NCBI GenBank assembly: GCA_026184775.1
Contig: JANCYW010000017.1
Coordinates: 235,152 to 299,151, forward strand
Origin: Cyanidium caldarium
Taxonomy: Eukaryota; Rhodophyta; Bangiophyceae; Cyanidiales; Cyanidiaceae
Length of the DNA stretch: 64,000 nucleotides
Reading direction: 5' to 3'
In this document: one piece after another, positions 1 to 9,001 of the stretch
Layout of the letters: every line of letters begins with the position of its first letter
Position numbering within the stretch: position 1 is the first letter of the stretch
The notes under the pieces: generated by a model
Database searches by the model: none
What the model saw: the letters and a program-made list of their open reading frames with translations, nothing else
What the model was told of the DNA's origin: nothing
Program-made: the position numbers and the translations under genes

Positions 1-290
1 AGGGCGCGCTCGTACCCCGAAGCCAGCCGCACCGGCACGAACACCGCCTCGGTGTCGGTGCCCACCGCCACAAACGCCCGCTTATCCCCGCTCACTGCCG
101 CGCCCAGCACCTGCACCGCTTGCTGCGGAGCGTCGGTGCAGGCGACGAGGTGCCGTCGCCGAAAGGTGCCGGTGTCGAGAGGGTAGCGGAGCGGCGGCGG
201 GTGTGCGGCACCCTGGGCGCGACCAGTGGGTGCCGGGGGCGCTCGCCCAGAGCCATTTCCTGCGCGGTAGCTGCCAGGGGCGATGAACAT
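1..290 (-). CDS. Partial unidentified protein (N-terminal part)
   Basis: A minus-strand frame runs open off the left edge of the window. Its first in-frame ATG is at 288-290 and encodes MFIAPGSYRAGNGSG, followed by a stretch (LVACTDAPQQAVQVLGAAV, then DKRAFVAVGTDTEAVFVPV) whose alternating hydrophobic and small residues resemble a beta-propeller-type protein. No family is named with confidence. The same frame stays open upstream to about 390 without an ATG (CVGLAYVLGVQRRDQYATD), and a second minus frame at 330-430 (GRQPVTLLTVPEIVG) also looks coding. The true 5' end may therefore lie further upstream through an intron or a frameshift. It is divergent from the glycosyltransferase-like gene starting at 500. 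The C-terminus lies outside the window. Confidence 0.45.
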   Translation of the reverse strand, partial: MFIAPGSYRAGNGSGRAPPAPTGRAQGAAHPPPLRYPLDTGTFRRRHLVACTDAPQQAVQVLGAAVSGDKRAFVAVGTDTEAVFVPVRLASGYERA

Positions 291-499
291 GTCGGTGGCG
301 TACTGATCCCGTCGTTGCACTCCGAGCACGTATGCCAAGCCAACGCAGCGCCGGAGTCGCAGTCTCTCCGACAATCTCCGGCACGGTCAACAGGGTCACC
401 GGCTGACGTCCGTCTATCAGCCGGGTGGAATGCCATCGGCAAGACAGCCCGGTTTGTATGATGACGATATGTGGGCCTCGCGTTCCACCTGGGTAGAGC

Positions 500-1738
500 A
501 TGCTGCCGGTTTTTGTTCGCAAGAATGTCCGAGTCGGCGGGCGCGGCCGTCCTGCCTTCATCCTCCTTCTCATACTCTCCTCGCTGACGGTGCTGGTGCT
601 ACGGGCGCGAACACGACCCTCGGTCGAACAGCCGCGACCCGCCTCATCCACCGTTGACGCACGCGCGGCGACCACCATCGCCATGGTCACCGGCGCCACC
701 GGTGACTTTGTGGAGCAGTTCGCCCGCCAGATATCCAACAAGCAGTGTTATGCGGAGCGGCACGGCTACGAGTTCATTATGGATGTGGTGGACTGGTCAC
801 GGGTGCATCACCAAAGCGGGTACTGGAACCGGCTGTGGTTTCTGCCCAAGCACCTGATGGCGAGCCGACAGCGAGCCGTGCCGCCGGCGTGGTTCTTTTA
901 CATCGATGCCGACGCCATGATCCTCAACACCAGCATCCGCCTGGAGGAGTTTACGCGACACGTGCCCGCCGACGCCGACATCATCCTACACGACGGCGGG
1001 TTCTACATCAACTCGGGGGCGCTTTTCGTGCGCAACACCAACTGGTCGCTGTGGTTTCTGCAGCAGTGGCAGCGCCAGGTACGCCAACCGCAGACGCTGG
1101 CCGATCAGAGCGCGCTGTGGGAGGTGTTGCTGCACTTGGCCAGTGCCGACAACGAGGCCGAGGCACGACGCACCGACGGCGCGGCGATGCCCCGATACGG
1201 CGGTGCGTGTCGCCCCGAGGTGTTGCATCGCGACACGCCGGACGCCCAGTGTTTCACTTGGGACACTTGTCGGTGCAAGCGGTGCCTGCGACGGGCCGAG
1301 CTGTGCTGGCGCCGCGAAATGACCCGACTCGGACATCCGTATGGGCGGCGGCGCCTGCACAAGGTGGCCTTTTGGACACCCTACACGGACGGGAAAGTGG
1401 GTGTGCGGGAGCAGCACCCGCGGGGTTTCAACTTTTACGCTTCGATGGGGCACGCCGGCAACCTGCAGCGCTGCCACCCGGCGCAGCTGTGGCGTGAAGG
1501 CGACTTTGTCGTGCAAGACGCCAAAGGCCTGGCGCACCATTACGCCAGCTGGTGGGATGTACAGCAGTGCGCGCATCCAGGCGATGGAGCTGCGCTGCGG
1601 CGAGCGCTGGACGTGCGGAGACCGTACTACCGGGAGGTGTGGAACGAGGCGGGCCAGCTGGTGTGGCCCGGCAACGTGGTCGTGCAGCAGCAGCAGCAGC
1701 AGCAGCAGCAGCACGGGGTGCGCCTCGCGGATATGTGA
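500..1738 (+). CDS. Type II membrane glycosyltransferase-like protein (nucleotide-sugar transferase)
   Basis: The 412-residue protein begins with a short basic N-terminus and one hydrophobic segment (about residues 20-35, FILLLILSSLTVLVL), the layout of a Golgi type II membrane enzyme. The lumenal part starts with AMVTGATGDFVEQFARQ, then YAERHGYEFIMDVVDW, and carries WFFYIDADAMILN, in which DAD is the probable metal- and sugar-nucleotide-binding DxD motif. HDGGFYINSGALFVRN follows. This order resembles the GT34 (GMA12/MNN10 galactosyl- or mannosyltransferase) and DUF273 families; I cannot choose between them. The reaction would be sugar transfer from a nucleotide sugar to a glycan in the secretory pathway (inference). 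The C-terminus carries a run of nine glutamines. It starts at the ATG at 500, immediately upstream of the membrane anchor. Confidence 0.72.
   Translation: MLPVFVRKNVRVGGRGRPAFILLLILSSLTVLVLRARTRPSVEQPRPASSTVDARAATTIAMVTGATGDFVEQFARQISNKQCYAERHGYEFIMDVVDWSRVHHQSGYWNRLWFLPKHLMASRQRAVPPAWFFYIDADAMILNTSIRLEEFTRHVPADADIILHDGGFYINSGALFVRNTNWSLWFLQQWQRQVRQPQTLADQSALWEVLLHLASADNEAEARRTDGAAMPRYGGACRPEVLHRDTPDAQCFTWDTCRCKRCLRRAELCWRREMTRLGHPYGRRRLHKVAFWTPYTDGKVGVREQHPRGFNFYASMGHAGNLQRCHPAQLWREGDFVVQDAKGLAHHYASWWDVQQCAHPGDGAALRRALDVRRPYYREVWNEAGQLVWPGNVVVQQQQQQQQQHGVRLADM
1685..1711 (+). repeat. (CAG)9 microsatellite encoding polyglutamine
   Basis: Nine uninterrupted CAG triplets lie near the 3' end of the glycosyltransferase-like gene and are read as nine glutamines. 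The repeat is in frame and adds no stop. All nine codons are CAG, so it is a pure triplet tract that could vary in length between strains. Confidence 0.95.
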
Positions 1739-2061
1739 AGCTGGCGAGGAGGCTGAGGCGGTGCTAGAGCCGCAAATGTGAGGTGACTCTCGCTATGCCC
1801 CGGCAACCTCGCAACCTGTCTCATAAAGTAATAGATTGTCATAGTTCCCCGAGAACAGCGGTTTCGCCCTGGAAGCCCTGCCCAGCGAGCGGACATCGCT
1901 CACGCTCCGCACGCGCTGACACCCTGTCACTGCAACACGTGAGGCACTCTGGTCGTCGCGCCCAACGTGTCTTGCACCGTACTGTATCTGCCACAGGCAG
2001 GCCACATTGACACTCGCGGCGGGTGCTTCACCGCGCGGCGGTACCGCTCGTTTGAATCCTC
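1739..2061. other. Intergenic region, 323 bases, no gene seen
   Basis: This lies between two genes on the same strand. It is less GC-rich than the genes in places (for example TAAAGTAATAGATTG near 1825), which would suit a 3' untranslated region followed by a promoter. No convincing coding frame, RNA gene or repeat is seen. Confidence 0.6.
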
Positions 2062-4131
2062 ATGGAGGCTGACAACACGGTGACCACCGAGGCGCCCGAG
2101 GCGGTTGCGACTCCACCCGCTACCACACCGGGCACCGAGGTGTCGGAGGGCGCTTCGTCCGAGCTGGCCGACACCTTTGCCACCAGTGCCACGCTGGACA
2201 CGGCCACTAGCGGGCTGGAGGCAGAGCCGGTGTGCAGCGTCACCGTGCCGGGCCTGACTGCCGAGCAGCTGCTGCAGGAAGACGTTTCGCTGCTGACGCC
2301 TGCAGAGGCCAACACGCACATCACCGTGTGGAATACGGCGGAGTTGCGCAAGATTGCCGGCAACGCAGCGCCGCTGCGACGGAACCTGAAAAGGTATCTG
2401 ACGCGGCACCCGGAGTGTGAAGTGTTCGACGGGCAGGACGAGCGGCTGGATCCGGAGCAGCGCCTCGCCGCCACCGACAACGAGCACGTGCCCATCTGGC
2501 ACCGTGGGGAGCAGCGCAAAGTGACCGGCAACGCTGCGCCACTGCGCAAGAATCTGGACAAGTATCTGGCGCGGCATTCAGACTGCGAAGTGTACTGCGG
2601 CCAGGACCGTCTGGAGCCGGTGAATGGCAGCGCGCGGGCTGCCGCCTCCCACGCAGCACCAGATGTGCCGCACGGTCTGAGCATTGCCGCTGCGGAGGCG
2701 CGACGGGGTCGCCGTGGTGCGGCCGTCCGCGAGGCGTACCGAGCCGCCGCGCCGGTTGGCGGTGCATCGTCGCACCGCCTCGCCGCCAGTCGGCCGATGC
2801 CGGTGATGCCCTCCGAGACTGGCACTTTCGGGGCGGGCGTGTATGCCAGCGCGCGACCGCATGTGTTCAACGCGGCTGCGGCCGGTGCGGCGTTTCAAAA
2901 CGGCAACCGGCAGATCTCGCTGTATTACAGCGGTGCGCCACCGGAAGGCGCCTCGGGCAATCTGGAGGGCGCAGCCGCCTCTGGGCCGACAACCGTGGGC
3001 GCCAACGGCACCAACGCTGGCAGCAGCGCTGCTGATTTGCATCCGTTATCGCCGGCCACCGCGCACTTGTACTTTAATCCGTACGGCTCGCCGCCCACCG
3101 ACGGATCGCACGTGGGCTCGCTGGGACACTACCACTACGCCATGGCCCTCGCGGGCACGTCGGCCGGACAGACGTCGGCGCATATTCGCGGCATCATGTC
3201 GATGCATCCGACGGAGGCATCACCACACGGCGGCATGTCGTGTGACCAGACGATGGCGTGGACGGGCGACGGCGGACACTCCACGGGTGTGCCGCCCGGT
3301 TGGCTGCACCCGCTGTCCACCGTGCACGGCGGCAGCGGGGCGCATACCGGTCGACTCAGTTCCAGCCCGCGAGAGGTGGCCATGATGACCGGACGCACGC
3401 CGGACGAGTGGCGCGGTCTCTCGCTGTCCATGTCGGGCACGGGCGCGTACTTTATCGGGTCGACGGGCGCTGCACAACCGGCGCGGGAGCCGGCGCGGGA
3501 ACCGGCGCAGCGCGACGAGGTGATGGGGTCGCGCGGGGCGGATGACGGGGCGTTGTTGCCGCCGCCGCCGCCGCCGCCGTCGGTGTTGTCGCGGCATATG
3601 CGGGCACCGGCCGGGGAAAGCCAGGCCATGTCGTCGTCGTCGGCCGCGGATGAGGTGGAGGCAGGTGCACTCGGGGAGGCGACGGCGGCGGCGGCTGCAG
3701 TCAGCGCCAAACTGCCGCCGCTGCGATGGCCAACGCCATCGCCGACCTCGCTGTCGCGCACTGCCCGACGACATCCGGCGTCGGGGTCGCTGCCGCCGCC
3801 GGGACCGAGCGCCAGCGGCCACGCGGTCGGCGCCGGCCCGACCACCGTCGTGGAACCTGCGGGCGGTGTGTTCGACCCGGCGTGGAACATGGACTTTTCG
3901 CCTAGTGAGTTCCTGATGTTGGGCATGTCTCCGCCGGCGAATTCGCGCTATGGCATGCTCGCCCAGTCTGCTGCCGATAGTGCCACCCCGGAGAACAGCA
4001 CCCGGGAGAGCACCCCGCACGACGCGATGCCGCGACCGCCGCGCAACTCGACGCCGGTCAACATTGACCATCACCCGGCTTCGCGACGAGCGGATGCGCG
4101 TAACGCCAGCGCAGCCCTGCATCCGAGTTGA
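2062..4131 (+). CDS. Protein with two GNAAPLR repeats and long disordered tail; possible nuclear regulator
   Basis: The 689-residue protein contains two copies of a ~35-residue module near residues 89-125 and 143-180. Copy 1 contains RKIAGNAAPLRRNLKRYL and ends ECEVFDGQD; copy 2 contains RKVTGNAAPLRKNLDKYL and ends DCEVYCGQD. The spacing of W, GNAAP and the final C-E-V is the same in both, so the module is clearly a repeat. The rest (about 500 residues) is rich in Ala, Gly, Ser, Pro and His, with a run of eight prolines, and is probably disordered. I believe similar GNAAP modules occur in other eukaryotic nuclear proteins, but I cannot name the family; a DNA- or chromatin-related role is only a guess. 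The start is the ATG at 2062. Confidence 0.7.
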   Translation: MEADNTVTTEAPEAVATPPATTPGTEVSEGASSELADTFATSATLDTATSGLEAEPVCSVTVPGLTAEQLLQEDVSLLTPAEANTHITVWNTAELRKIAGNAAPLRRNLKRYLTRHPECEVFDGQDERLDPEQRLAATDNEHVPIWHRGEQRKVTGNAAPLRKNLDKYLARHSDCEVYCGQDRLEPVNGSARAAASHAAPDVPHGLSIAAAEARRGRRGAAVREAYRAAAPVGGASSHRLAASRPMPVMPSETGTFGAGVYASARPHVFNAAAAGAAFQNGNRQISLYYSGAPPEGASGNLEGAAASGPTTVGANGTNAGSSAADLHPLSPATAHLYFNPYGSPPTDGSHVGSLGHYHYAMALAGTSAGQTSAHIRGIMSMHPTEASPHGGMSCDQTMAWTGDGGHSTGVPPGWLHPLSTVHGGSGAHTGRLSSSPREVAMMTGRTPDEWRGLSLSMSGTGAYFIGSTGAAQPAREPAREPAQRDEVMGSRGADDGALLPPPPPPPSVLSRHMRAPAGESQAMSSSSAADEVEAGALGEATAAAAAVSAKLPPLRWPTPSPTSLSRTARRHPASGSLPPPGPSASGHAVGAGPTTVVEPAGGVFDPAWNMDFSPSEFLMLGMSPPANSRYGMLAQSAADSATPENSTRESTPHDAMPRPPRNSTPVNIDHHPASRRADARNASAALHPS

Positions 4132-4227
4132 CCGGAAAGCGTGTGAGCCACTCTGGCGTGCTCGACGTGCGTCGTTCCCAAGGCGCCCTCTGGCGTTCCC
4201 CGCAGCGCACGGCAGGGGACGCGCCAA

Positions 4228-4917
4228 CTATTGCGAGGCGTCGTCGACCACAACCTCCGCTAACCGCCGCAGTTGTGTTGTTAAATAGTCGATTTGTCGT
4301 TGATGGTCGGCGGCCACCCGGCGCATCAGGTCGCGCATCGACACCATCGCCAGCAGCGCGCCGCAACCGACGCTCGGCGTGTTCATCACCCCCGAGCCAC
4401 TCGATTCGGTGGCGGCCGCCACCACCGGCACGTGGCGGAAATCGTTCTCCACCATCAGCAGCAGCGCGTCGCCCACCGAGTGCTGCGGTGTGACGCACAC
4501 CACCTGCTCGCTCATGATGTCGCGCACCCGGGTGGTCTTGGACGCCCGCGACTGGGTGATGATCTTGCGCAGATAATCGCGTTCGGTGATAATGCCCAGC
4601 ACCTGCAGCGCGTCCTCGGTAGGCGCGACTCGCACCACTGCCAACGAGCCGGTATTGTGCGCGACCATTTTCTGCACGGCCGCAAACACCGTCTGCTCCG
4701 GCTCGATGGTGAACGCGCTCACCGGCCGACCTTGAATCAACTGCGCGATGGAGGTCTTCCAAGAATCCAGCTCCGCCACTGCCGCAGCAATGTCGGAATG
4801 GGCGCGACGGGCTAGAGTCGAAGGAGCAGGTGCAGTTCGCCTGGTGTTGGAGGTGCGTGTCGCCGTGCGTGTCGCCGTGCGTGTGGCCCACGATCGAGCA
4901 AGTGGCCCGATGCGCAT
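4228..4917 (-). CDS. Tandem CBS-domain protein, probably organellar
   Basis: From the ATG at 4915-4917 the protein has 229 residues. The leader (MRIGPLARSWATRTATRT and onward) is rich in Arg, Thr and Ala with no acidic residue, which fits a mitochondrial or plastid presequence; it contains the short repeat RTATRTATRT. The rest is a pair of CBS modules. The first has FTIEPEQTVFAAVQKMV, GSLAVV and VLGIITERDYLRKII; the second has IMSEQVVCVTPQHSV, ALLLMVENDFRHVPVV and LLAMVSMRDLMRRV. It resembles plant CBSX3-type proteins, single CBS pairs thought to sense adenosine nucleotides and modulate thioredoxin in mitochondria (family knowledge). An upstream extension of the frame to 5037 exists, but the presequence argues for the start given. 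Confidence 0.85.
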   Translation of the reverse strand: MRIGPLARSWATRTATRTATRTSNTRRTAPAPSTLARRAHSDIAAAVAELDSWKTSIAQLIQGRPVSAFTIEPEQTVFAAVQKMVAHNTGSLAVVRVAPTEDALQVLGIITERDYLRKIITQSRASKTTRVRDIMSEQVVCVTPQHSVGDALLLMVENDFRHVPVVAAATESSGSGVMNTPSVGCGALLAMVSMRDLMRRVAADHQRQIDYLTTQLRRLAEVVVDDASQ

Positions 4918-5192
4918 CGTTGCTGGGGAAAGTTCAAAGCGACGGAAACACCTCACATACACTCCAGCGTAGCGTCGAACTATCGCACACCAATATGCAT
5001 CATCCACACCTCCCCAAGTGCTCTTTCCACGTCCCAATAGAGCTCGAGTTCACCTCCACCGACGCGACGGGCGAGAAGCGCGTGACCTCTTCTCGTGGAC
5101 GCGCAGGCCGGTGACTGTACCGTGTGCACCGCGTGACGGTTTGCTGCGCACAGACGGCAAGTCGCGTCCGAGGCGCATCAGGTGACTGTCTG

Positions 5193-6470
5193 ATGCGGGA
5201 CACGGTCGAGGGGGAAGGGGACGCGATCGATCATGCGGTAGAGGAGATACTGCGGCACTTGGTAGGAGATGAAACGGAGGCTACAAAGTCAGCAGAGGCG
5301 GCGAAGAGTGGCACTCGGTTCGTCGCGTTGAACAGCGTATTGTATAGGTACAGCTTGCGGGCTGTGCAACAGGGCCGGATCGAGGACACGCTATTGTCAA
5401 GTCACTGGCAGCGGTGGAGCACCGGATTTGCCGGTCCGGGCACGCTGCGCGGTTTGGCGTGGCTGTTGTCGTTGCAAGTGCTGGCGCCGATCTCTTCGAC
5501 GTGGTCGGATCAGTTGCAAGGGGTGCGAAAGCGGTATCGCCAGCAGTGTCTGCAACGACTGGATGCCACCGGGCGACGCATACGCGTGGATGGTGACCCG
5601 CTCACCGACCCGCATTATCGCGCACACGACGTCATGGCCGGCCAGATCGATCTGGACGTGCAGCGGATGTTTCCCGCACAGCCGTCCGGCGCCGATGCCT
5701 ATGGCGCGCTGCGCGCCGCGGTACACCGACTGTTATTGGGTCACGTAGCCGTGCACCATGACTACTGCCAGGGCATGCAGGAGGTGCTGCTGCCATTATT
5801 GGCGGCGCTTGCCGGGCCCATCGAGGACGACACGGACGACGCCGCGGCAACACCCGAAGAGCAGTTAGCACATCGGTTGGCGCGTCTGAATTCAGAGGAG
5901 ATGAAAGTCGTCGAGGCGAATGCGTTTGCCACTTTCGAGCGCCTCATCGCTTGCACCGCACCGATTTGGCGATCGGATCGCATCGACGGGCAGCGTCGAC
6001 GAGGCGAACCGCCGTGGATACGACAACATCGCGCGTTGCTGCAAGCGACCGACCGACCACTTTACCTGCATCTGTTTGAGCGCGTCGGCGTGCACGCCGA
6101 GCACTATCTCATCCGCTGGATGCGCACATTGTTCGTACAAGACGTGGCACTGTGGCGCATTCTCCCGGTATGGGACGCGCTGTTGCTCGGCCGCGCGGAC
6201 GAATGCGGGTACGCAGATGCGGCAGTGCAGCTGTTGCCGGCCGTGGTAGACTATTCGGTGGCGGTGTTGGTGCACATGCGCGAGTCGCTGCTGGCCACGG
6301 ACCACGTCAGCGACGCGATCCTGCTGTTGCAGCACGTGCATCGGCACTTCCCACCCACGATATGGTTGCAGGCGCTTGAGGAATACGATACGTTGTCGCG
6401 CTGTCGGCTTGGAGTGAACGGACAACCGCCCTGGAGCGCCGAATGGCCACCGCTCCCGACGATGCTTTAG
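5193..6470 (+). CDS. TBC-domain Rab GTPase-activating protein
   Basis: The frame is open from 5124, but that codon is GTG; the first ATG, at 5193, gives 425 residues. The TBC fold is recognised from GPGTLRGLAWLLSLQVL near residue 81 (the R-x-x-W region), IDLDVQRMFP near 152-161 with the catalytic arginine finger, and DYCQGMQE near 190-197 with the glutamine finger. LYLHLFERVGVHAEHYLIRW and VALWRILPVWDALL follow. Both fingers are present, so it should stimulate GTP hydrolysis by a Rab GTPase in membrane traffic. A charged insertion separates the YCQGM motif from the C-terminal helices. The gene is convergent with the next one and its last 4 bases overlap that gene's stop region. Confidence 0.88.
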   Translation: MRDTVEGEGDAIDHAVEEILRHLVGDETEATKSAEAAKSGTRFVALNSVLYRYSLRAVQQGRIEDTLLSSHWQRWSTGFAGPGTLRGLAWLLSLQVLAPISSTWSDQLQGVRKRYRQQCLQRLDATGRRIRVDGDPLTDPHYRAHDVMAGQIDLDVQRMFPAQPSGADAYGALRAAVHRLLLGHVAVHHDYCQGMQEVLLPLLAALAGPIEDDTDDAAATPEEQLAHRLARLNSEEMKVVEANAFATFERLIACTAPIWRSDRIDGQRRRGEPPWIRQHRALLQATDRPLYLHLFERVGVHAEHYLIRWMRTLFVQDVALWRILPVWDALLLGRADECGYADAAVQLLPAVVDYSVAVLVHMRESLLATDHVSDAILLLQHVHRHFPPTIWLQALEEYDTLSRCRLGVNGQPPWSAEWPPLPTML

Positions 6471-7240
6471 GCACCGGCGGGCGCTTCGGCGGCGGCGGCC
6501 TCGGCTTCGTCCGCGCTGTGCTCCCCGTGGAGCCCACCGGCTGCCGCAGCGCCGTTTGCCAGCGGCATCGGCAGTGGCGCTCCCGCTTTTTGCTGTTCTC
6601 GGTACGCAATGTAGCCGTGCACTAGGCTGGGAAATCGTGTATAAAAGCCGCGCAAGTTGCTCACCACAAAACTCTCCACCAGCCCGCCCAGCACCGGCAC
6701 GTACACATCGACCTCGCCTTCGATGACCACGCGGGTCTGCTTGCCCTGGACGTTGAGCGACTTGACGTAGCGCAGGATCTCCCGGGCCGCCTGCTCCTCC
6801 TCGTCCTCTTCCTCCTCATCTTCCAAGTCTTCGTCTCGCTCCTCTTCTGCCTCCTCCTCCTCCTCATCTACCACGTCTTCCTCCACAAAATGACATACGC
6901 CTCGCGTCTCCGTATACTCCTGGAACATGTTCGGATGGCTCCTGAAGTGGATCACATACGGCTCCGACAGGCGGTACGAATGCATATCCTCGATCCAGAG
7001 GCCCTGTCCATCGCCGATATACGACAGCACCACTTGCGGCAGTGGTACGCTAGGCGAAATCTTCCACTGCACGTGGCACCAGTCGGGATCGTCCTCGTCC
7101 ACATACCTGCGCATGATTTCCAGATTGCTCATGTCCACCGAGTGCTCGTACTGCCAGCGCAGGAAAGCCGGATCCTCCCGCAAATCCCACATGGCCTGCC
7201 GCGGCAGCTGCACCACGTACTCGATTTCGAACTGCACCAT
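6467..7240 (-). CDS. START/Bet v1-like domain protein (DUF2505-like) with acidic insert
   Basis: The 257-residue protein opens with MVQFEIEYVVQLPRQAMWDL, a first beta strand and helix typical of START-like lipid or hydrophobic ligand-binding folds. It continues with YEHSVDMSNLEIMRRYVDED and a closing part (VVIEGEVDVYVPVLGGLVE, then SFVVSNLRGFYTRFPSLV) that would form the last strand and long C-terminal helix. This order recalls the DUF2505 and polyketide-cyclase-like group. An insert of about 35 almost purely acidic residues (Glu and Asp) interrupts the middle of the domain. The ligand is unknown. The ATG at 7238-7240 agrees with the start of the first strand. Confidence 0.6.
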   Translation of the reverse strand: MVQFEIEYVVQLPRQAMWDLREDPAFLRWQYEHSVDMSNLEIMRRYVDEDDPDWCHVQWKISPSVPLPQVVLSYIGDGQGLWIEDMHSYRLSEPYVIHFRSHPNMFQEYTETRGVCHFVEEDVVDEEEEEAEEERDEDLEDEEEEDEEEQAAREILRYVKSLNVQGKQTRVVIEGEVDVYVPVLGGLVESFVVSNLRGFYTRFPSLVHGYIAYREQQKAGAPLPMPLANGAAAAGGLHGEHSADEAEAAAAEAPAGA

Positions 7241-7903
7241 GGATGCCGAGAAAAGTGCTCGAGTCTTCTGCGAGGGGGACGGTGACGGGCCGAGAATCGA
7301 GCGCCACCGCCGCTCGATTCAAACTCCGGTCCGGACACGAGACGACACTGGCGAGAGGAGATGGCCTAGCGCGTCTCGAAGGAAGCCAGTGGGAAACCCG
7401 CTCAGCACCACGCGATCCTCAAACACAGTCTTGGTGACGACCGTCTGATGTCTGCGCTCTCGCTTTCGGCCGCGTTCCACACTGCTCTGAGCGGCAAACC
7501 GCGCCCGAGAAATGGATTGCGGCGGTATCGTTCGGCGACGGCCGGTTCGAACAACTGACTTCGCGTCCTCCGACGACGTCGCCAACCAGTTGGGGACGCG
7601 GGCACGACTTGAGAAAGCCTTGGCAAGTGCGACCTACTTTTTGTTGCTGAAGGGGATTCCAGTGAGCGGATAAGGAGGAGGCTGATCGGCCGGTCTGGCC
7701 CTTCATCGCCCTCCGGCGTGTCTCACCCGCGACAATCAAGCTCGTTGCAACGGAGCGCCCGGGCAGACCGGGGAAGACGCCAGCGTTTCCGGGACAGGCC
7801 ACCTTGCTAGCCGTGTGCTTGATTTCGGAGCGCACGCATCCACTACGTCAGGCGCAAACAGGCACTGTTTTCTCTTTTCTCTTTCCCACATCTTCTCACC
7901 TCC
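7241..7903. other. Intergenic region, 663 bases, divergent promoter space
   Basis: This region separates the starts of two divergent genes. Short open frames exist on both strands, but their composition is irregular and none carries a recognisable motif. A pyrimidine-rich stretch (CTGTTTTCTCTTTTCTCTTT near 7865-7884) lies just upstream of the Mpv17-like start and may be promoter or leader sequence. Confidence 0.55.
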
Positions 7904-8491
7904 ATGTTGACGGCGTTCTGGGCGCGCTATAATCAGCGGCTGGCGGAAAAGCCGCTGCAGGTCAAGACGTTGACCTCGTTTTTCGGGTTCACCGTCGGTG
8001 ACCTGGTGGCGCAGATGCCGGCGCTGCTGGACGGCAAGCCGTGGGACGCGGCGCGCACGGCGCGCATGGCCTCGTTCGGACTGCTGCTGCACGGGCCCAT
8101 CGGGCACTATTGGTACAACATGCTGGACCGCACGGTGATGCCCCACGCGAGCAAGAGCACCACAGCGGTGGTGGGCAAGATGGCCATCGATCAGTTGCTG
8201 TGGGCGCCGGTGTTCACCTCGATGTTCTTCTCGTATATGGAGGCGGCGGAGGGTCACCCGGAGCGGGCACCGGATGTGGTCCGTGAGAAGCTGTGGCCGA
8301 CGCTCAAGGTGAACTGGACGGTGTGGCCGCTGGCGCACTTGATTAATTTTCGGTTCGTGCCCTCTTCGCAGCGCATTCTCTACATCAACACGGTGCAGGT
8401 AGGCTACAACGCGTTTCTGAGCACGATGGCGGCGGCCAAGGGCGCCGAGGGCGAGTCCCCGGAGGAGGCCAAGAAGGCCACCCAAACTTGA
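7904..8491 (+). CDS. Mpv17/PMP22 family membrane protein
   Basis: The 195-residue length matches the family (about 180-220). The order of motifs is typical: WARYNQRLAEKPLQVKTLTS at the start, GDLVAQM, then RMASFGLLLHGPIGHYWYNM, KMAIDQLLWAPVFTSMFF, and LKVNWTVWPLAHLINFRFVP with the characteristic W-x-x-W-P-x-x-x-x-x-N-F. Four membrane segments are expected. Members sit in the mitochondrial inner membrane or the peroxisome and act as channels or in organelle homeostasis; no targeting signal decides between them here. The start is the ATG at 7904. Confidence 0.9.
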   Translation: MLTAFWARYNQRLAEKPLQVKTLTSFFGFTVGDLVAQMPALLDGKPWDAARTARMASFGLLLHGPIGHYWYNMLDRTVMPHASKSTTAVVGKMAIDQLLWAPVFTSMFFSYMEAAEGHPERAPDVVREKLWPTLKVNWTVWPLAHLINFRFVPSSQRILYINTVQVGYNAFLSTMAAAKGAEGESPEEAKKATQT

Positions 8492-9001
8492 GGTGAAAGA
8501 GGAGATGAGGTGTGGTGGAGCGTGTGATGGGCGGGACTCGCAGAGCGTCACTCGAAAAGTGGGCGATGCGACGCTAGGAACGATGTGTTGTCGCTGCCGA
8601 TGAGTCGGGGTTGGTTATCGTGCTCGCATCAAGTGCAAGTAGATCGGTAAAGGACGATGGGGTGCACTGGAGTAGATTCTAGGGCGGACGGAGTGTATCT
8701 GGGCGTTCGCCCTGTGCCGTTCACGGAGGCGTCGTGACGGGAACGAGGGTGCCCTTACTCCCGTGGCCAACGGCGTGACTTTCACGGTGTCACGAGCCCC
8801 TCGTTTCGTCACGCGGGGATGTCGCGACGTTGAGCAGTGGCCCGCGGTTTGCCAGACCTCGCAAGGCTGAACGAGTCGCTGGTGAAAGTTTCGGCGTCAT
8901 CTCGCCAGAGGCAGTCCGCGCCATCCGTCACGGGTGACCGAGGCGGCAGTGCGGCCTCTGGGCCCGTTTCTGCCACTGGCGTCGCCTAGATTTTTCTCGC
9001 C
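8492..9001. other. Intergenic region, 510 bases, no gene seen
   Basis: This lies between two genes on the plus strand. A minus-strand frame of 65 codons is present but has no recognisable features. Nothing else is seen beyond likely 3' and 5' untranslated and promoter sequence. Confidence 0.55.
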
